Shown piece after piece: positions 1-8,445 of a stretch of DNA of 40,760 bases; position 1 is the stretch's first letter, and each line of letters begins with the position of its first letter. The DNA is from Lachnospiraceae bacterium (GTDB lineage: Bacteria > Bacillota > Clostridia > Lachnospirales > Lachnospiraceae), in contig JAAWEK010000028.1 of assembly GCA_022794265.1 (NCBI GenBank), forward strand, positions 1-40,760, read 5' to 3'. Made by a program: the position numbers and the translations under genes. A model generated the notes under the pieces. That model ran no database searches. It worked only from the letters and a program-made list of their open reading frames with translations, and was not told the origin of the DNA.

Positions 1-184
1 GAATGTGACTACGAAAGACAGATTGCAAGTTCTTAGTGTTCTGCTAAGGTTCCAGCTATTTTCTGACACGAGGTCAGAAAAAGGCGGATTTGAGGCAGGA
101 TGCCGAATATCCGCCGGTAGCGTCCGCCTTCGAATATCTTTTACAGAACACTTAGAACTTTCATCTGTCTGAAGTGGAACATTC
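1..184. repeat. Long imperfect inverted repeat (about 184 bp), possible MITE or structured element
   Basis: The two ends are complementary in blocks. GAATGT (1-6) pairs with ACATTC (179-184). AGACAGAT (17-24) pairs with ATCTGTCT (163-170). A 17-base arm at 27-43 pairs with 144-160 with one mismatch. Inside are a perfect 9-bp stem with a 5-base loop (59-81) and a GGCGGAT/ATCCGCC stem (83-89 with 108-114). No ORF with a ribosome binding site lies inside. The element begins exactly at the window edge, so it may extend further left. It could be a miniature inverted-repeat element, an intergenic hairpin of an interspersed family, or a terminator/structured RNA of the gene to the left; I cannot decide between these. 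Confidence 0.6.
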
Positions 185-292
185 GGACCGCCTTCCCCGG
201 ACATAACTGCGTCCGTTTAACGAATTTATAATCTGCCTGCAGCAATTCTGCCTGAATAGTACCCTATACATCCCAAAAGGTTTCAGTGAAAC

Positions 293-321
293 TTGTAAAT
301 TATCCAAAATAATGGTATGAT
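293..321 (+). promoter_or_regulatory. Sigma-A-type promoter of the purine genes
   Basis: The -35 element is TTGTAA (293-298) and the -10 element TATGAT (316-321), with a 17-base spacer. It lies about 45 bp upstream of the first start codon, which has AGGAGG at 349-354. Between the inverted repeat (ending 184) and this promoter I see only a weak CGGAC/GTCCG hairpin (198-215). I saw no purine-riboswitch core or clear PurR box. Confidence 0.55.
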
Positions 322-365
322 AATACAATCTATGAAAACATATACTTTAGGAGGTCTTTGAACGA

Positions 366-1079
366 ATGGAAATGATTTCAATTGAAAAGGAACTGAAAGA
401 GAATGCCTATCCGGGCAGAGGTATTATCATTGGTAAGACACCGGACGGCACCAAAGCGGTTACTGCATATTTCATAATGGGAAGAAGTGAAAACAGCCGG
501 AACAGAATCTTTGTGGAAGACGGAGATGGAATCCGCACGGAGGCTTTTGATCCTTCAAAATTAACGGACCCAAGTCTTATTATATACGCACCGGTAAGGG
601 TATTGGGGAATAAGACGATTGTAACCAATGGCGACCAGACCGATACCATTTATGAATTAATGGATAAGCAGCAGACCTTTGAGCAGTCCTTAAGAACCAG
701 GGAATTTGAACCGGACGGTCCGAATTATACTCCTAGAATTTCCGGAATTATGCATATAGAAAATGGAGAATATAATTATGCCATGTCCATTTTAAAGAGC
801 AATAACGGAAATCCGGAAGCCTGCAACCGGTATACGTTTTCTTATATGAATCCGGTGGCTGGTGAAGGACATTTTATTCATACATATAAGTGCGACGGAA
901 ATCCGCTTCCAAGTTTTGAAGGCGAGCCTAAATTAATAACAGTAAAGAACGATATGAAAGAATTTGCAGAGGATTTATGGAATTCTTTGAATGAAGACAA
1001 TAAAGTATCTTTATTTGTAAGATATATTGATATTGCAACAGGAACATACGAAAGCCTGATTTATAATAAAAACAAATAG
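366..1079 (+). CDS. purO: IMP cyclohydrolase, PurO-like
   Basis: A 237-residue protein of the stand-alone IMP cyclohydrolase family (PF07826), which closes FAICAR to IMP in the last step of de novo purine synthesis in the cytoplasm. Family hallmarks seen are the N-terminal YPGRGIIIG stretch (residues 15-23), the YFIMGRSENSRNR block (about 35-47) and the central NYTPRISGI segment. The ATG at 366 is chosen because AGGAGG sits 11 bases upstream; a second ATG lies two codons later. The stop is followed one base later by the downstream reading frame, so it is clearly co-transcribed with the AICAR transformylase. Together the two replace the usual bifunctional PurH. The symbol is by analogy with the archaeal enzyme. 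Confidence 0.85.
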   Translation: MEMISIEKELKENAYPGRGIIIGKTPDGTKAVTAYFIMGRSENSRNRIFVEDGDGIRTEAFDPSKLTDPSLIIYAPVRVLGNKTIVTNGDQTDTIYELMDKQQTFEQSLRTREFEPDGPNYTPRISGIMHIENGEYNYAMSILKSNNGNPEACNRYTFSYMNPVAGEGHFIHTYKCDGNPLPSFEGEPKLITVKNDMKEFAEDLWNSLNEDNKVSLFVRYIDIATGTYESLIYNKNK

Positions 1080-1119
1080 AGTGAATAAACAGATAGAAAG
1101 AAAGCAGAGGTTGAGTTTG

Positions 1120-2295
1120 ATGAAAGAATTAGAATTAAAATACGGATGTAATCCTAATCAGAAACCTTCCAGAATTTATATGAATGAGGGTGAGCTGCCG
1201 ATTCAGGTGCTGAACGGAAAGCCGGGATACATCAATTTTCTGGATGCGTTTAACGGCTGGCAGTTAGTCAGTGAATTAAAGAAGGCAACCGGACTTCCGG
1301 CAGCCACATCCTTTAAGCATGTTTCTCCGGCTGGAGCGGCAGTAGGACTTCCTCTTACCGATGTGGAGAAAAAAATATACTGGGTAGAAGATATGGAAGA
1401 ATTTACGCCCTTATCCAATGCCTATGCAAGAGCCAGAGGTGCAGACCGGATGTCCTCCTTTGGTGATTTTATATCATTATCTGATATCTGTGATGTGGCA
1501 ACGGCAAAACTGATTAAACGGGAAGTATCCGACGGCGTGATTGCACCGGGGTATGAGCCGGAGGCGTTGGAGATACTAAAAGCAAAGAAAAAAGGAAATT
1601 ACAATGTTATACAGATTCATCCGGATTATAAGCCGAATCCGATTGAACGGAAAGAAGTATTTGGTATTACATTTGAACAGGGAAGAAATGAACTTGTCAT
1701 TGATGACGATTTCCTGGGTAATCTGGTAACAGAGAATAAAGAGATTCCGGAATCAGCTAAAATTGACTTAATTATTTCGCTGATTACATTGAAATATACC
1801 CAGTCCAATTCCGTATGTTTTGCCAAAGGCGGACAAGCCATCGGTATTGGAGCGGGACAGCAGTCCAGAATCCACTGTACGAGACTGGCAGGTTCCAAGG
1901 CGGATAACTGGTTCTTGCGCCAGTCTCCGAAGGTACTGGGATTACAGTTTGTGGATAGCATTGGACGGGCAGACAGGGACAATGCCATTGATTTATATAT
2001 TGGTGAAGATTACATGGATGTATTGGCAGATGGCGCATGGGAACATATTTTTAAGGTAAAGCCGGAAGTATTTACCAGAGAAGAAAAGAGAGCATGGCTG
2101 GACAATATGCAGGATGTGGCTTTGGGTTCCGATGCCTTCTTCCCGTTTGGAGACAATATTGAGCGGGCCCATAAGAGCGGTGTGAAATATGTAGCACAGC
2201 CGGGCGGCTCTATCCGTGATGACAATGTCATTGAGACGTGTAATAAATATAATATGGCAATGTGCTTTACAGGATTGCGTTTATTCCATCATTAA
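1120..2295 (+). CDS. AICAR transformylase (PurH transformylase domain only)
   Basis: A 391-residue phosphoribosylaminoimidazolecarboxamide formyltransferase. It transfers a formyl group from 10-formyltetrahydrofolate to AICAR, giving FAICAR. It matches the transformylase half of PurH: LKYGCNPNQKP near the N-terminus, SFKHVSPAGAAVG, DRMSSFGDFI, the KYTQSNSVCFAKGGQAIGIGAGQ-type nucleotide-binding region and a C-terminal QPGGSIRDD motif. The inosinicase (MGS-like) half is absent, which explains the separate cyclohydrolase upstream. The frame is open from a GTG at 1081, but the ATG at 1120 has AGAGG 8-9 bases upstream and gives the usual length for this short family. It follows the cyclohydrolase gene directly. 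Confidence 0.88.
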   Translation: MKELELKYGCNPNQKPSRIYMNEGELPIQVLNGKPGYINFLDAFNGWQLVSELKKATGLPAATSFKHVSPAGAAVGLPLTDVEKKIYWVEDMEEFTPLSNAYARARGADRMSSFGDFISLSDICDVATAKLIKREVSDGVIAPGYEPEALEILKAKKKGNYNVIQIHPDYKPNPIERKEVFGITFEQGRNELVIDDDFLGNLVTENKEIPESAKIDLIISLITLKYTQSNSVCFAKGGQAIGIGAGQQSRIHCTRLAGSKADNWFLRQSPKVLGLQFVDSIGRADRDNAIDLYIGEDYMDVLADGAWEHIFKVKPEVFTREEKRAWLDNMQDVALGSDAFFPFGDNIERAHKSGVKYVAQPGGSIRDDNVIETCNKYNMAMCFTGLRLFHH

Positions 2296-2361
2296 TTATA
2301 TCTTAGTTTGTATGAATGTCCGGGAAAGGATTCAAACAAAAAAACAGGAGGAGCAGTTTTA

Positions 2362-3570
2362 ATGGAAAAGATTAAAATGACTACGCCATTGGTGGAGATG
2401 GATGGCGACGAAATGACAAGAATATTGTGGAAGATGATAAAGGATGAGTTGTTGCTGCCTTTTATCGATTTGAATACGGAATATTATGATTTGGGACTGG
2501 AGCATAGAAATGCTACGGATGATAAGGTTACGGTGGAATCTGCAGAAGCAACGAAAAAATATGGTGTAGCAGTTAAATGTGCCACTATAACTCCAAATGC
2601 AGCGAGAATGACAGAGTATAATTTAAAGGAAATGTGGAAGAGTCCCAACGGAACCATTCGTGCTATCTTAGACGGAACCGTATTCCGGACACCAATTATT
2701 GTAAAGGGAATCGAACCTTGTGTGAAGAACTGGAAGAAACCGATTACCATTGCCAGACATGCCTATGGTGATGTATATAAGGCAACGGAAATGAAAGTTG
2801 CAGGAGCAGGAAAAGCAGAATTGGTATTTACCGATGAAAACGGAAAGGAAACAAGGGAGTTAATCCATGAATTTAAAGGCGCCGGTGTCATTCAGGGACA
2901 GCACAACCTGAATAACTCCATAGAAAGCTTTGCACGAAGCTGCTTTACTTATGCTTTGGCATCAAAGCAGGACTTATGGTTTGCCACAAAGGATACCATT
3001 TCAAAAAAATATGACCACACCTTTAAGGATGTTTTTAATGAAATATTTGAGGCAGAATATGCGGATAAATTTAAAGAAACCGGCATAGAATATTTCTATA
3101 CACTGATAGATGATGCAGTTGCCCGCGTGATGAAGTCGGAAGGCGGATATATCTGGGCTTGCAAAAACTATGATGGTGATGTAATGAGTGATATGGTATC
3201 TTCCGCATTTGGTTCTCTTGCCATGATGACTTCCGTACTGGTATCCCCGGACGGATATTATGAGTATGAAGCGGCTCACGGTACCGTACAGAGACATTAT
3301 TACAAACATCTGAAAGGGGAGGAAACTTCCACAAATTCAGTGGCTACGATTTTTGCATGGACGGGAGCATTAAGAAAACGCGGAGAATTAGATGGAAATA
3401 CGGCATTATCAGAATTTGCCGACAAGTTGGAACAGGCCTGTATTAAGACCATAGAAGAGGGCAAAATGACCAAAGACCTTGCGTTGATTACAACAAATCC
3501 AAATCCTGCTGTTTTAAGCAGTCAGGACTTTATTCGGGCAGTCAGAGCAACATTACAGGAGATGGTATAA
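2362..3570 (+). CDS. icd: NADP-type isocitrate dehydrogenase
   Basis: A 402-residue isocitrate dehydrogenase that oxidatively decarboxylates isocitrate to 2-oxoglutarate. It is of the eukaryote-like homodimeric type: [11 protein letters not shown] near the N-terminus, the [16 protein letters not shown] substrate-binding segment, the IDDAVAR metal/substrate aspartates and [11 protein letters not shown] in the cofactor region. The frame is open from 2308, but the ATG at 2362 is preceded by AGGAGG with good spacing and gives the usual family length. In an anaerobe the product mainly supplies glutamate. It sits between the purine genes and the DUF1653 gene on the same strand, and no promoter was seen in the 66-bp gap. 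Confidence 0.92.
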   Translation: MEKIKMTTPLVEMDGDEMTRILWKMIKDELLLPFIDLNTEYYDLGLEHRNATDDKVTVESAEATKKYGVAVKCATITPNAARMTEYNLKEMWKSPNGTIRAILDGTVFRTPIIVKGIEPCVKNWKKPITIARHAYGDVYKATEMKVAGAGKAELVFTDENGKETRELIHEFKGAGVIQGQHNLNNSIESFARSCFTYALASKQDLWFATKDTISKKYDHTFKDVFNEIFEAEYADKFKETGIEYFYTLIDDAVARVMKSEGGYIWACKNYDGDVMSDMVSSAFGSLAMMTSVLVSPDGYYEYEAAHGTVQRHYYKHLKGEETSTNSVATIFAWTGALRKRGELDGNTALSEFADKLEQACIKTIEEGKMTKDLALITTNPNPAVLSSQDFIRAVRATLQEMV

Positions 3571-3576
3571 GTATAA

Positions 3577-4245
3577 ATGGCAGATAACAGGAGAGTCCTG
3601 CGTCCGGGACAGATTTATAGGCATTTTAAAGGAAAATTATATCAGATTATCACTGTGGCAGTTCATTCCGAAACAGGAGAAGAGCTGGTGATTTATCAGA
3701 AACTGTATGAAGATTTCAGGGTTCATGCCAGACCATTGGATATGTTCCTAAGTGAAGTAGACCGCAGAAAATATCCGAGAGCGAGACAGAGATATCGCTT
3801 TGAACTACTTTACGAGCCGGAATTTCTAGAAAAACAGGATTCCTTTTCGAAAAAAGAAACTGGGATGGAAGCCGGATTAATGGACGATAAGAAGATTGTA
3901 CAGACTGACGATAGCAGGTTAAGTGCCGGAAATCCGGTAACGGTTGCCGAAAAAGAGCAGAAGTATGCAGAACCTCAAGGGATATGGGAATCCGATACGA
4001 ATATCAATGAAAATGAACAGCAAGGAGCCAATCCCTGTCTGTTGCAGTTTTTAGATGCCGATACGTTTGAAGAAAAGAAGAATGTATTGGTCAGCATTAA
4101 AAATCGTATGACGGACCGCCTGATAGACGATATTGCAGCGGCACTGGATGTGACAGTGGACGAGGGAGAACTGGAAACCAGATACAATAGTTTAATGAAC
4201 TGTGTGGAAACCAGAAGAAAATTTGAATGCAACCGGTTTCGATAG
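3577..4245 (+). CDS. DUF1653 domain protein
   Basis: A 222-residue protein whose first 75 residues form a DUF1653 domain: a PGQIYRHFKGKLYQI start, a YEDFRVHARPLDMFLSEVD segment and RYRFELL. This small beta-rich domain has no established biochemical role. The rest is an acidic, low-complexity linker followed by a short helical tail containing DRLIDDIAAALDV. The start is only 6 bases after the icd stop. The nearest purine-rich sequence (AGGAG at 3557-3561) is 15 bases away, so translation may be coupled to icd. It is the last gene before a strong terminator. Function unknown. Confidence 0.75.
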   Translation: MADNRRVLRPGQIYRHFKGKLYQIITVAVHSETGEELVIYQKLYEDFRVHARPLDMFLSEVDRRKYPRARQRYRFELLYEPEFLEKQDSFSKKETGMEAGLMDDKKIVQTDDSRLSAGNPVTVAEKEQKYAEPQGIWESDTNINENEQQGANPCLLQFLDADTFEEKKNVLVSIKNRMTDRLIDDIAAALDVTVDEGELETRYNSLMNCVETRRKFECNRFR

Positions 4246-4280
4246 CCGGAAAGCAATTTATAAACATACTTTGGCAGAAC

Positions 4281-4340
4281 ATGATAAAATGGAACGAACC
4301 ATAATTGTTTTTATGATTATGGTTCGTTCCGTTTTATCAT
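4281..4340. terminator. Bidirectional intrinsic terminator between convergent genes
   Basis: A 25-bp stem (4281-4305 with 4316-4340) has a single T-C mismatch, equivalent to a G-U pair in one transcript, and a 10-base loop. A/T-rich arms on both sides supply a U-tract in either direction. It lies between the DUF1653 gene (+) and carbamate kinase (-). Confidence 0.85.
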
Positions 4341-4351
4341 TCTATATTCAT

Positions 4352-5293
4352 TTATTCGATAATTGTTCCAACTTTCAGATTGACACCGGCTTTTGCTTTA
4401 ACAAGATTGGTTATGATAGCCTTTCTTCCGGTTCCGGCAGCAACAAAATTAACTGCTGCTTCAATTTTTGGAAGAGTGGTCAGAGGATTTAATTTGTTAT
4501 CTTCAATCAGCTTATTTGCTTCAGCTACACTTAATTTACCAAGTTCTTTTTTATTTCCGTTTTCGTCAGTTATGGAAACATAATCGCTGGAGGTGAGAAT
4601 CAGCAGGGCGTCGGCATGAATCATATCCGCAAGCTTTGCTGCCGTATAGTCCTTCTCAATCACTGCACTGGCGCCTTTCAGACCAGTTGGCTGGTCCAGA
4701 ACCGGAATACCACCGCCACCAGCAGCGATTACCAGCTGGTTTGCATCCACCAGAGCTTTGATGGCATCGATTTCATAGATGTCGATGGGTTTCGGAGAAG
4801 CGATGATTCTGCGGTAGCCCTTGCCTTCTTCGGTTTCTTCATATGTGACATAATTTCCTTTGTGTTCTTCCAGTTCTGCCTCTTCTTTGGTCATATAACG
4901 GCCAATCACCTTGGTAGGATTGTGGAAGGCGCTGTCAAAGGGGTCTACCCGTACCTGGGTGATAATAGTGGAAACCGGTTTATAAATACCCCTGTGAAGT
5001 AATTCCGTCCGGATGGAGTTCTGTAAATCGAAACCGATATATCCCTGACTCATGGCTCCACAGACAGACATGGGAGCAACTGTATATTTATTGTCCAGGC
5101 GGCTGAATTCTGTCATGGCAGTCTGAATCATGCCAACCTGAGGACCGTTGCTGTGGGTGATTACAATCTCATATTTTGCTTCCACCAAATCTGCAATGGC
5201 AGAAGCGGCTTTTTTAACGTTTTCCTGCTGTTTCGGAAGGGTAGAGCCAAAAGCATTCCGTCCAAGGGCAACAACAATTTTTTTTGTATTCAT
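4352..5293 (-). CDS. arcC: Carbamate kinase
   Basis: A 313-residue carbamate kinase, converting carbamoyl phosphate plus ADP to ATP, CO2 and ammonia. Visible signatures are NGPQVG (residues 49-54), a TQVRVDPFD segment (about 112-120) and AAGGGGIPV (190-198). The usual N-terminal GGNA is GRNA here (residues 11-14). No arginine deiminase or ornithine transcarbamylase gene is nearby, so it may serve another carbamoyl-phosphate-yielding pathway encoded elsewhere. No good ribosome binding site precedes the ATG at 5293, but the start agrees with the family N-terminus. A palindrome lies just upstream (5308-5323). Confidence 0.92.
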   Translation of the reverse strand: MNTKKIVVALGRNAFGSTLPKQQENVKKAASAIADLVEAKYEIVITHSNGPQVGMIQTAMTEFSRLDNKYTVAPMSVCGAMSQGYIGFDLQNSIRTELLHRGIYKPVSTIITQVRVDPFDSAFHNPTKVIGRYMTKEEAELEEHKGNYVTYEETEEGKGYRRIIASPKPIDIYEIDAIKALVDANQLVIAAGGGGIPVLDQPTGLKGASAVIEKDYTAAKLADMIHADALLILTSSDYVSITDENGNKKELGKLSVAEANKLIEDNKLNPLTTLPKIEAAVNFVAAGTGRKAIITNLVKAKAGVNLKVGTIIE

Positions 5294-5307
5294 ATGATAA
5301 AACCAAG

Positions 5308-5323
5308 TATCACATCAGTGATA
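5308..5323. promoter_or_regulatory. 16-bp near-palindrome upstream of arcC
   Basis: TATCACATCAGTGATA has 6-bp perfect arms (TATCAC/GTGATA) and lies 15-30 bases from the arcC start codon, where a ribosome binding site would be expected. It could be an operator or a small leader hairpin. Single occurrence; low confidence. Confidence 0.3.
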
Positions 5324-5448
5324 ACTGCCCATATACTAGTAAAAAAGAAACGATAGCGGGCATCCTTTCTCAGATAATTTGTTTCTTCATACATTCAAAA
5401 TATAAAAATATTATAGTAGATACAACCATAAATTACAAGTGAATTCTG

Positions 5449-5598
5449 TTATCCAAATGATTTGAAAGATTATTTACAATTGTTATCCACAATTTCCACA
5501 GGGTTATACACAAAAATAACTCTATTTGAACATTAATTTTAAAAAAGTCTGACAAATTATACACATTTACAGTAAAAATGTACGAAAATTGTGGATAA
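5449..5598. promoter_or_regulatory. DnaA-box cluster in the arcC / ABC-F intergenic region
   Basis: Four exact matches to the TTATNCACA DnaA-box consensus lie within 116 bp: TTATCCACA (5483-5491, +), TTATACACA (5504-5512, +), TTATACACA (5557-5565, +) and TTATCCACA on the minus strand (5590-5598). Two one-mismatch sites, TTATCCAAA (5449-5457) and TTATTTACA (5470-5478), extend the cluster. The DNA between is very AT-rich. No dnaA or dnaN gene is in the window, so this is more likely a DnaA-binding or titration locus than the replication origin. The 313-bp gap contains no ORF. Confidence 0.6.
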
Positions 5599-5606
5599 CT
5601 CTGTTT

Positions 5607-7538
5607 TTATTCTTCCAGTTCTTCTGATAACTGCTCCCATAGTTCATACAAAGAGGAAAGTTTTGTGTTAATTTCTTCCTGTTCCGTAGTAATCTCCAAA
5701 AGTTTTCCGGCATTGGAAGCAATGGAGGTATCATTTAACCGCTCATTTAATTCGGAAAGTCTTTCTTCCAGTATGAAAATATCCTCCTCGGTTTTTTTAA
5801 ACAGATTCTGTTTTTTCCGGAGTTTTGCCTGTTCTTCTTTTTGGGATTTCCAGTCGGTTTTTGCGGCGGACATTTCTGAAGTACTGCCGGAGGCAGAAAC
5901 TGATGGGGATTCCGGTGCATAAACCCCGGTCAGTTCCTCACGCTTTTCCAGATAGTAATCATAGTTACCAATGTAATTTACAAATTGCCGGTTGGTTAAT
6001 TCCAAAATACGGGTAGCGGTTTTATTGATAAAATACCGGTCGTGGGAGACGTATAACACGGTACCGCTGTAATTGTTAATAGCCTGTTCCAGAATTTCCT
6101 TGGATACAATGTCCAAATGGTTGGTAGGCTCGTCTAAAATCAGGAAATTGGCTTCCGAAAGCATAAGTTTTGCCAGGGAAATCCGTCCCCGTTCCCCGCC
6201 GCTCAGCTCGGATATGCGTTTCATTACGTCGTCTCCTGTAAAAAGGAAAGCCGCCAGTACGTTTCGGATTTCAGTAACCGTCATGTCTGGATAGGAGTCT
6301 GACAATTCCTCAAATAAAGTATTTTCCATGGTCAGAACATGGTGTTCCTGATCGTAATACCCGATATTTACTTTGGAACCTAACGTAAATTCTCCGGAAT
6401 CGCTGTCAGTCAAACCGTTGATGATTTTTAGCAGGGTGGTCTTTCCGGTACCGTTGTTTCCGATGATACCTACTTTTTCCCCGCGTTTTATTTCAAAACT
6501 GATATCCGAAAATAACTGCTGGTTCCCAAAGGATTTTGAAAGATTTTTAATGGACAGCACATCATTACCGCTTAGAATCCGGGGAGTCAGGCTCAGATGC
6601 ATTTCGCTGTCGATTTCAACAGGTTTCTGAATCCGTTCAATTTTATTTAACTGCTTTTCACGGCTTTCTGCCCGGCGGATAGATTTTTCGCGGTTGAAAG
6701 AGCGAAGTTTTTCGATGACCGCCTCCTGGTGTCTGATTTCCTTCTGCTGATTGTAATACTGTTTTAACTGCGCAGCTCTTAAGCTTTCTTTTTTAACGGC
6801 GTAATCGCTGTAATTTCCCATATATGTCACGGCGGTTCCATTTTCTATTTCAATTACTTTGGTAACAATTCGATTCAGAAAATACCGGTCATGGGAAATA
6901 ATCAGGACAGCGCCCTTATAATTACTTAAAAAGGTTTCCAGCCAGGCAATGGAGTTTAAATCCAGGTGGTTGGTAGGCTCGTCCAGCAGAATGATATCCG
7001 GTTCCGATAGCAGAAGGCGGCTTAGAAATACTCTTGTTTTCTGACCGCCGGATAATGTACTGACAGGTTTATCAAAATCGTCTTCCGAAAATCCCAGACC
7101 TTTCAGAACGCCTGTGATTTCACTTTTATATGCATAGCCGTTGTTCAATTCAAAGCTGTGGGATAAACGGGAATAGTCTGCCAGCATGGCTTCCAGGGCT
7201 TCTCCTGAAGCCTGCTTCATATCGGCCTCCAGATTCCTTAAGTTCCGTTCTGTCTGAATAATATCTTTTTTTACCTCCAGCATTTCATCATAAACGGTGC
7301 GGTTACCGGAAATATCAGGATGCTGGGATAAATATGCCAGTGTTTTACCCTTTGAGATGATTATATTGCCGGAATCCGGCATCAGTTCTCCGGTAATGAT
7401 TTTAAATAATGTAGATTTTCCGGCGCCGTTAATACCGATAACGGCAGCTTTTTCATGCTCTTCGATATGAAAGGAACAATCGGATAAGATTGTTTTTCCG
7501 TCGAATGTTTGATTTATGTTATTACAGGAAAGAATCAT
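5607..7538 (-). CDS. ABC-F family ATPase (YdiF-like)
   Basis: A 643-residue soluble protein with two ABC ATPase domains and no membrane segments, which defines ABC-F proteins that act on the ribosome as translation or antibiotic-resistance factors. Domain 1 has Walker A GINGAGKST (35-43), signature LSGGQ (162-166) and Walker B ILLDEPTNHLD (183-193). Domain 2 has GNNGTGKTT (360-368), LSGGE (445-449) and LILDEPTNHLD (466-476). A charged interdomain linker spans about 245-320, and a coiled coil spans about 570-640. Length and the divergent rex neighbour resemble Bacillus subtilis ydiF near rex, so a housekeeping factor is more likely than a resistance gene. Substrate state of the ribosome unknown. 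Confidence 0.9.
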   Translation of the reverse strand: MILSCNNINQTFDGKTILSDCSFHIEEHEKAAVIGINGAGKSTLFKIITGELMPDSGNIIISKGKTLAYLSQHPDISGNRTVYDEMLEVKKDIIQTERNLRNLEADMKQASGEALEAMLADYSRLSHSFELNNGYAYKSEITGVLKGLGFSEDDFDKPVSTLSGGQKTRVFLSRLLLSEPDIILLDEPTNHLDLNSIAWLETFLSNYKGAVLIISHDRYFLNRIVTKVIEIENGTAVTYMGNYSDYAVKKESLRAAQLKQYYNQQKEIRHQEAVIEKLRSFNREKSIRRAESREKQLNKIERIQKPVEIDSEMHLSLTPRILSGNDVLSIKNLSKSFGNQQLFSDISFEIKRGEKVGIIGNNGTGKTTLLKIINGLTDSDSGEFTLGSKVNIGYYDQEHHVLTMENTLFEELSDSYPDMTVTEIRNVLAAFLFTGDDVMKRISELSGGERGRISLAKLMLSEANFLILDEPTNHLDIVSKEILEQAINNYSGTVLYVSHDRYFINKTATRILELTNRQFVNYIGNYDYYLEKREELTGVYAPESPSVSASGSTSEMSAAKTDWKSQKEEQAKLRKKQNLFKKTEEDIFILEERLSELNERLNDTSIASNAGKLLEITTEQEEINTKLSSLYELWEQLSEELEE

Positions 7539-7661
7539 GATAAAAACTCCTTTGTATATCTTTAAAATGTTATCGCAGGCCTGGAAATTTCCGTAAACCT
7601 GATATTAATATAATGGATATTCCTGAAAATGTAAATCTGCTTTCTATTTTTTTTGAAAAGT

Positions 7662-7679
7662 TTGTTTAAATATTGTCAA
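7662..7679. promoter_or_regulatory. Candidate Rex operator
   Basis: TTGTTTA-AATA-TTGTCAA matches the clostridial Rex site TTGTTAA-N4-TTAACAA at 6 of 7 positions in the left half and 5 of 7 in the right. It overlaps the -35 element of the rex promoter, so a bound repressor would block it. This points to autoregulation by the NADH/NAD+ ratio. Confidence 0.55.
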
Positions 7680-7693
7680 AGTTGTGCTATAAT
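7665..7693 (+). promoter_or_regulatory. Promoter of rex
   Basis: A perfect TATAAT (7688-7693) with a weaker -35 TTTAAA (7665-7670) at 17-base spacing. It overlaps the Rex-like operator and lies 45 bases upstream of the rex start. Confidence 0.6.
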
Positions 7694-7737
7694 ATGATAA
7701 AGTTTGCTTTATAGAATTGGAACGAGGATGGTGCCAT

Positions 7738-8382
7738 ATGATTAAGAATGAAATTTCAACAGCGGTAGTCAGAAGACTTCCACGGTATTACCGGTATCTT
7801 GGAGAGCTTATGGAATCCGGTATAGAGAGAATTTCATCGAATGAATTAAGTAAGAAAATGAATGTCACCGCATCACAGATACGACAGGATTTAAATAATT
7901 TCGGAGGATTTGGGCAGCAGGGTTATGGATATAATGTCGAATTTCTGTATCTGGAAATTGGTAAAATTCTGGGCGTAGATAAGAAACATAATATGATAAT
8001 CATTGGTTCTGGCAATCTGGGGCAGGCAATTGCCAACTATGCCAACTTTGAACGGAGAGGATTTGTCGTTACAGGAATGTTTGATAAAAATCCTGCATTG
8101 GTGGGCAGGACTGTAAGAAACATTAAAATTAAACCAATGGAAGAACTGAAAGAATATATAGTAAAACATAATATAGATATAGCTGCGCTTACCATTCCAA
8201 AACTGGAAGCGGTACATGTGGCGGAAGAACTGGTCAAATACGGGATAAAAGCAATCTGGAATTTTGCCCATACGGATTTGAATCTGCCAAAGCATATTGT
8301 TGTAGAAAATGTACATTTGTCAGAGAGTCTGATGCGTTTGTCCTATAATCTGACAAGGGCGGAAAAACAGAATATACAGTAG
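7738..8382 (+). CDS. rex: Redox-sensing transcriptional repressor Rex
   Basis: A 214-residue repressor that senses the NADH/NAD+ ratio and represses fermentation and redox genes when NADH is low. An N-terminal winged-helix domain (about 15-60) contains ISSNELSKKMNVTASQIRQDL, followed by FGGFGQQGYGY. A Rossmann domain carries the dinucleotide motif GSGNLG (90-95) and the swapped C-terminal helix. The frame is open from a TTG at 7717; the ATG at 7738 is chosen because GAGGA lies about 10 bases upstream and the length fits the family. Likely targets in this window are rex itself and possibly nfnAB, though no operator was seen at nfnA. Confidence 0.95.
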   Translation: MIKNEISTAVVRRLPRYYRYLGELMESGIERISSNELSKKMNVTASQIRQDLNNFGGFGQQGYGYNVEFLYLEIGKILGVDKKHNMIIIGSGNLGQAIANYANFERRGFVVTGMFDKNPALVGRTVRNIKIKPMEELKEYIVKHNIDIAALTIPKLEAVHVAEELVKYGIKAIWNFAHTDLNLPKHIVVENVHLSESLMRLSYNLTRAEKQNIQ

Positions 8383-8391
8383 ATTATATAT

Positions 8392-8414
8392 TGTCCGGAG
8401 AAATTTTCCGGACA
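8392..8414 (+). other. Hairpin between rex and the downstream gene
   Basis: TGTCCGGA (8392-8399) and TCCGGACA (8407-8414) form a perfect 8-bp stem with a 7-base loop. No U-tract follows, so it is more likely an mRNA processing or attenuation structure than a full terminator. Confidence 0.4.
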
Positions 8415-8445
8415 GACGGATATTTCCAAAAAAGGAGTGCTTACA

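Noticed and set aside
185-365. A purine riboswitch upstream of the cyclohydrolase
   Set aside because: I could not find the conserved aptamer core or loop sequences; only a weak hairpin and a promoter are visible.
4616-5002. A 128-residue open frame opposite arcC
   Set aside because: It is antisense to a conserved carbamate kinase and has no recognisable domain.
5310-5363. A 17-residue leader peptide upstream of arcC (minus strand)
   Set aside because: The possible ribosome binding site touches the ATG with no spacing, and there is no attenuator-like structure.
5449-5598. The chromosomal replication origin
   Set aside because: No dnaA, dnaN, rpmH or gyr genes are nearby, and gene orientation does not switch in the expected way. 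Only a DnaA-binding locus is claimed.
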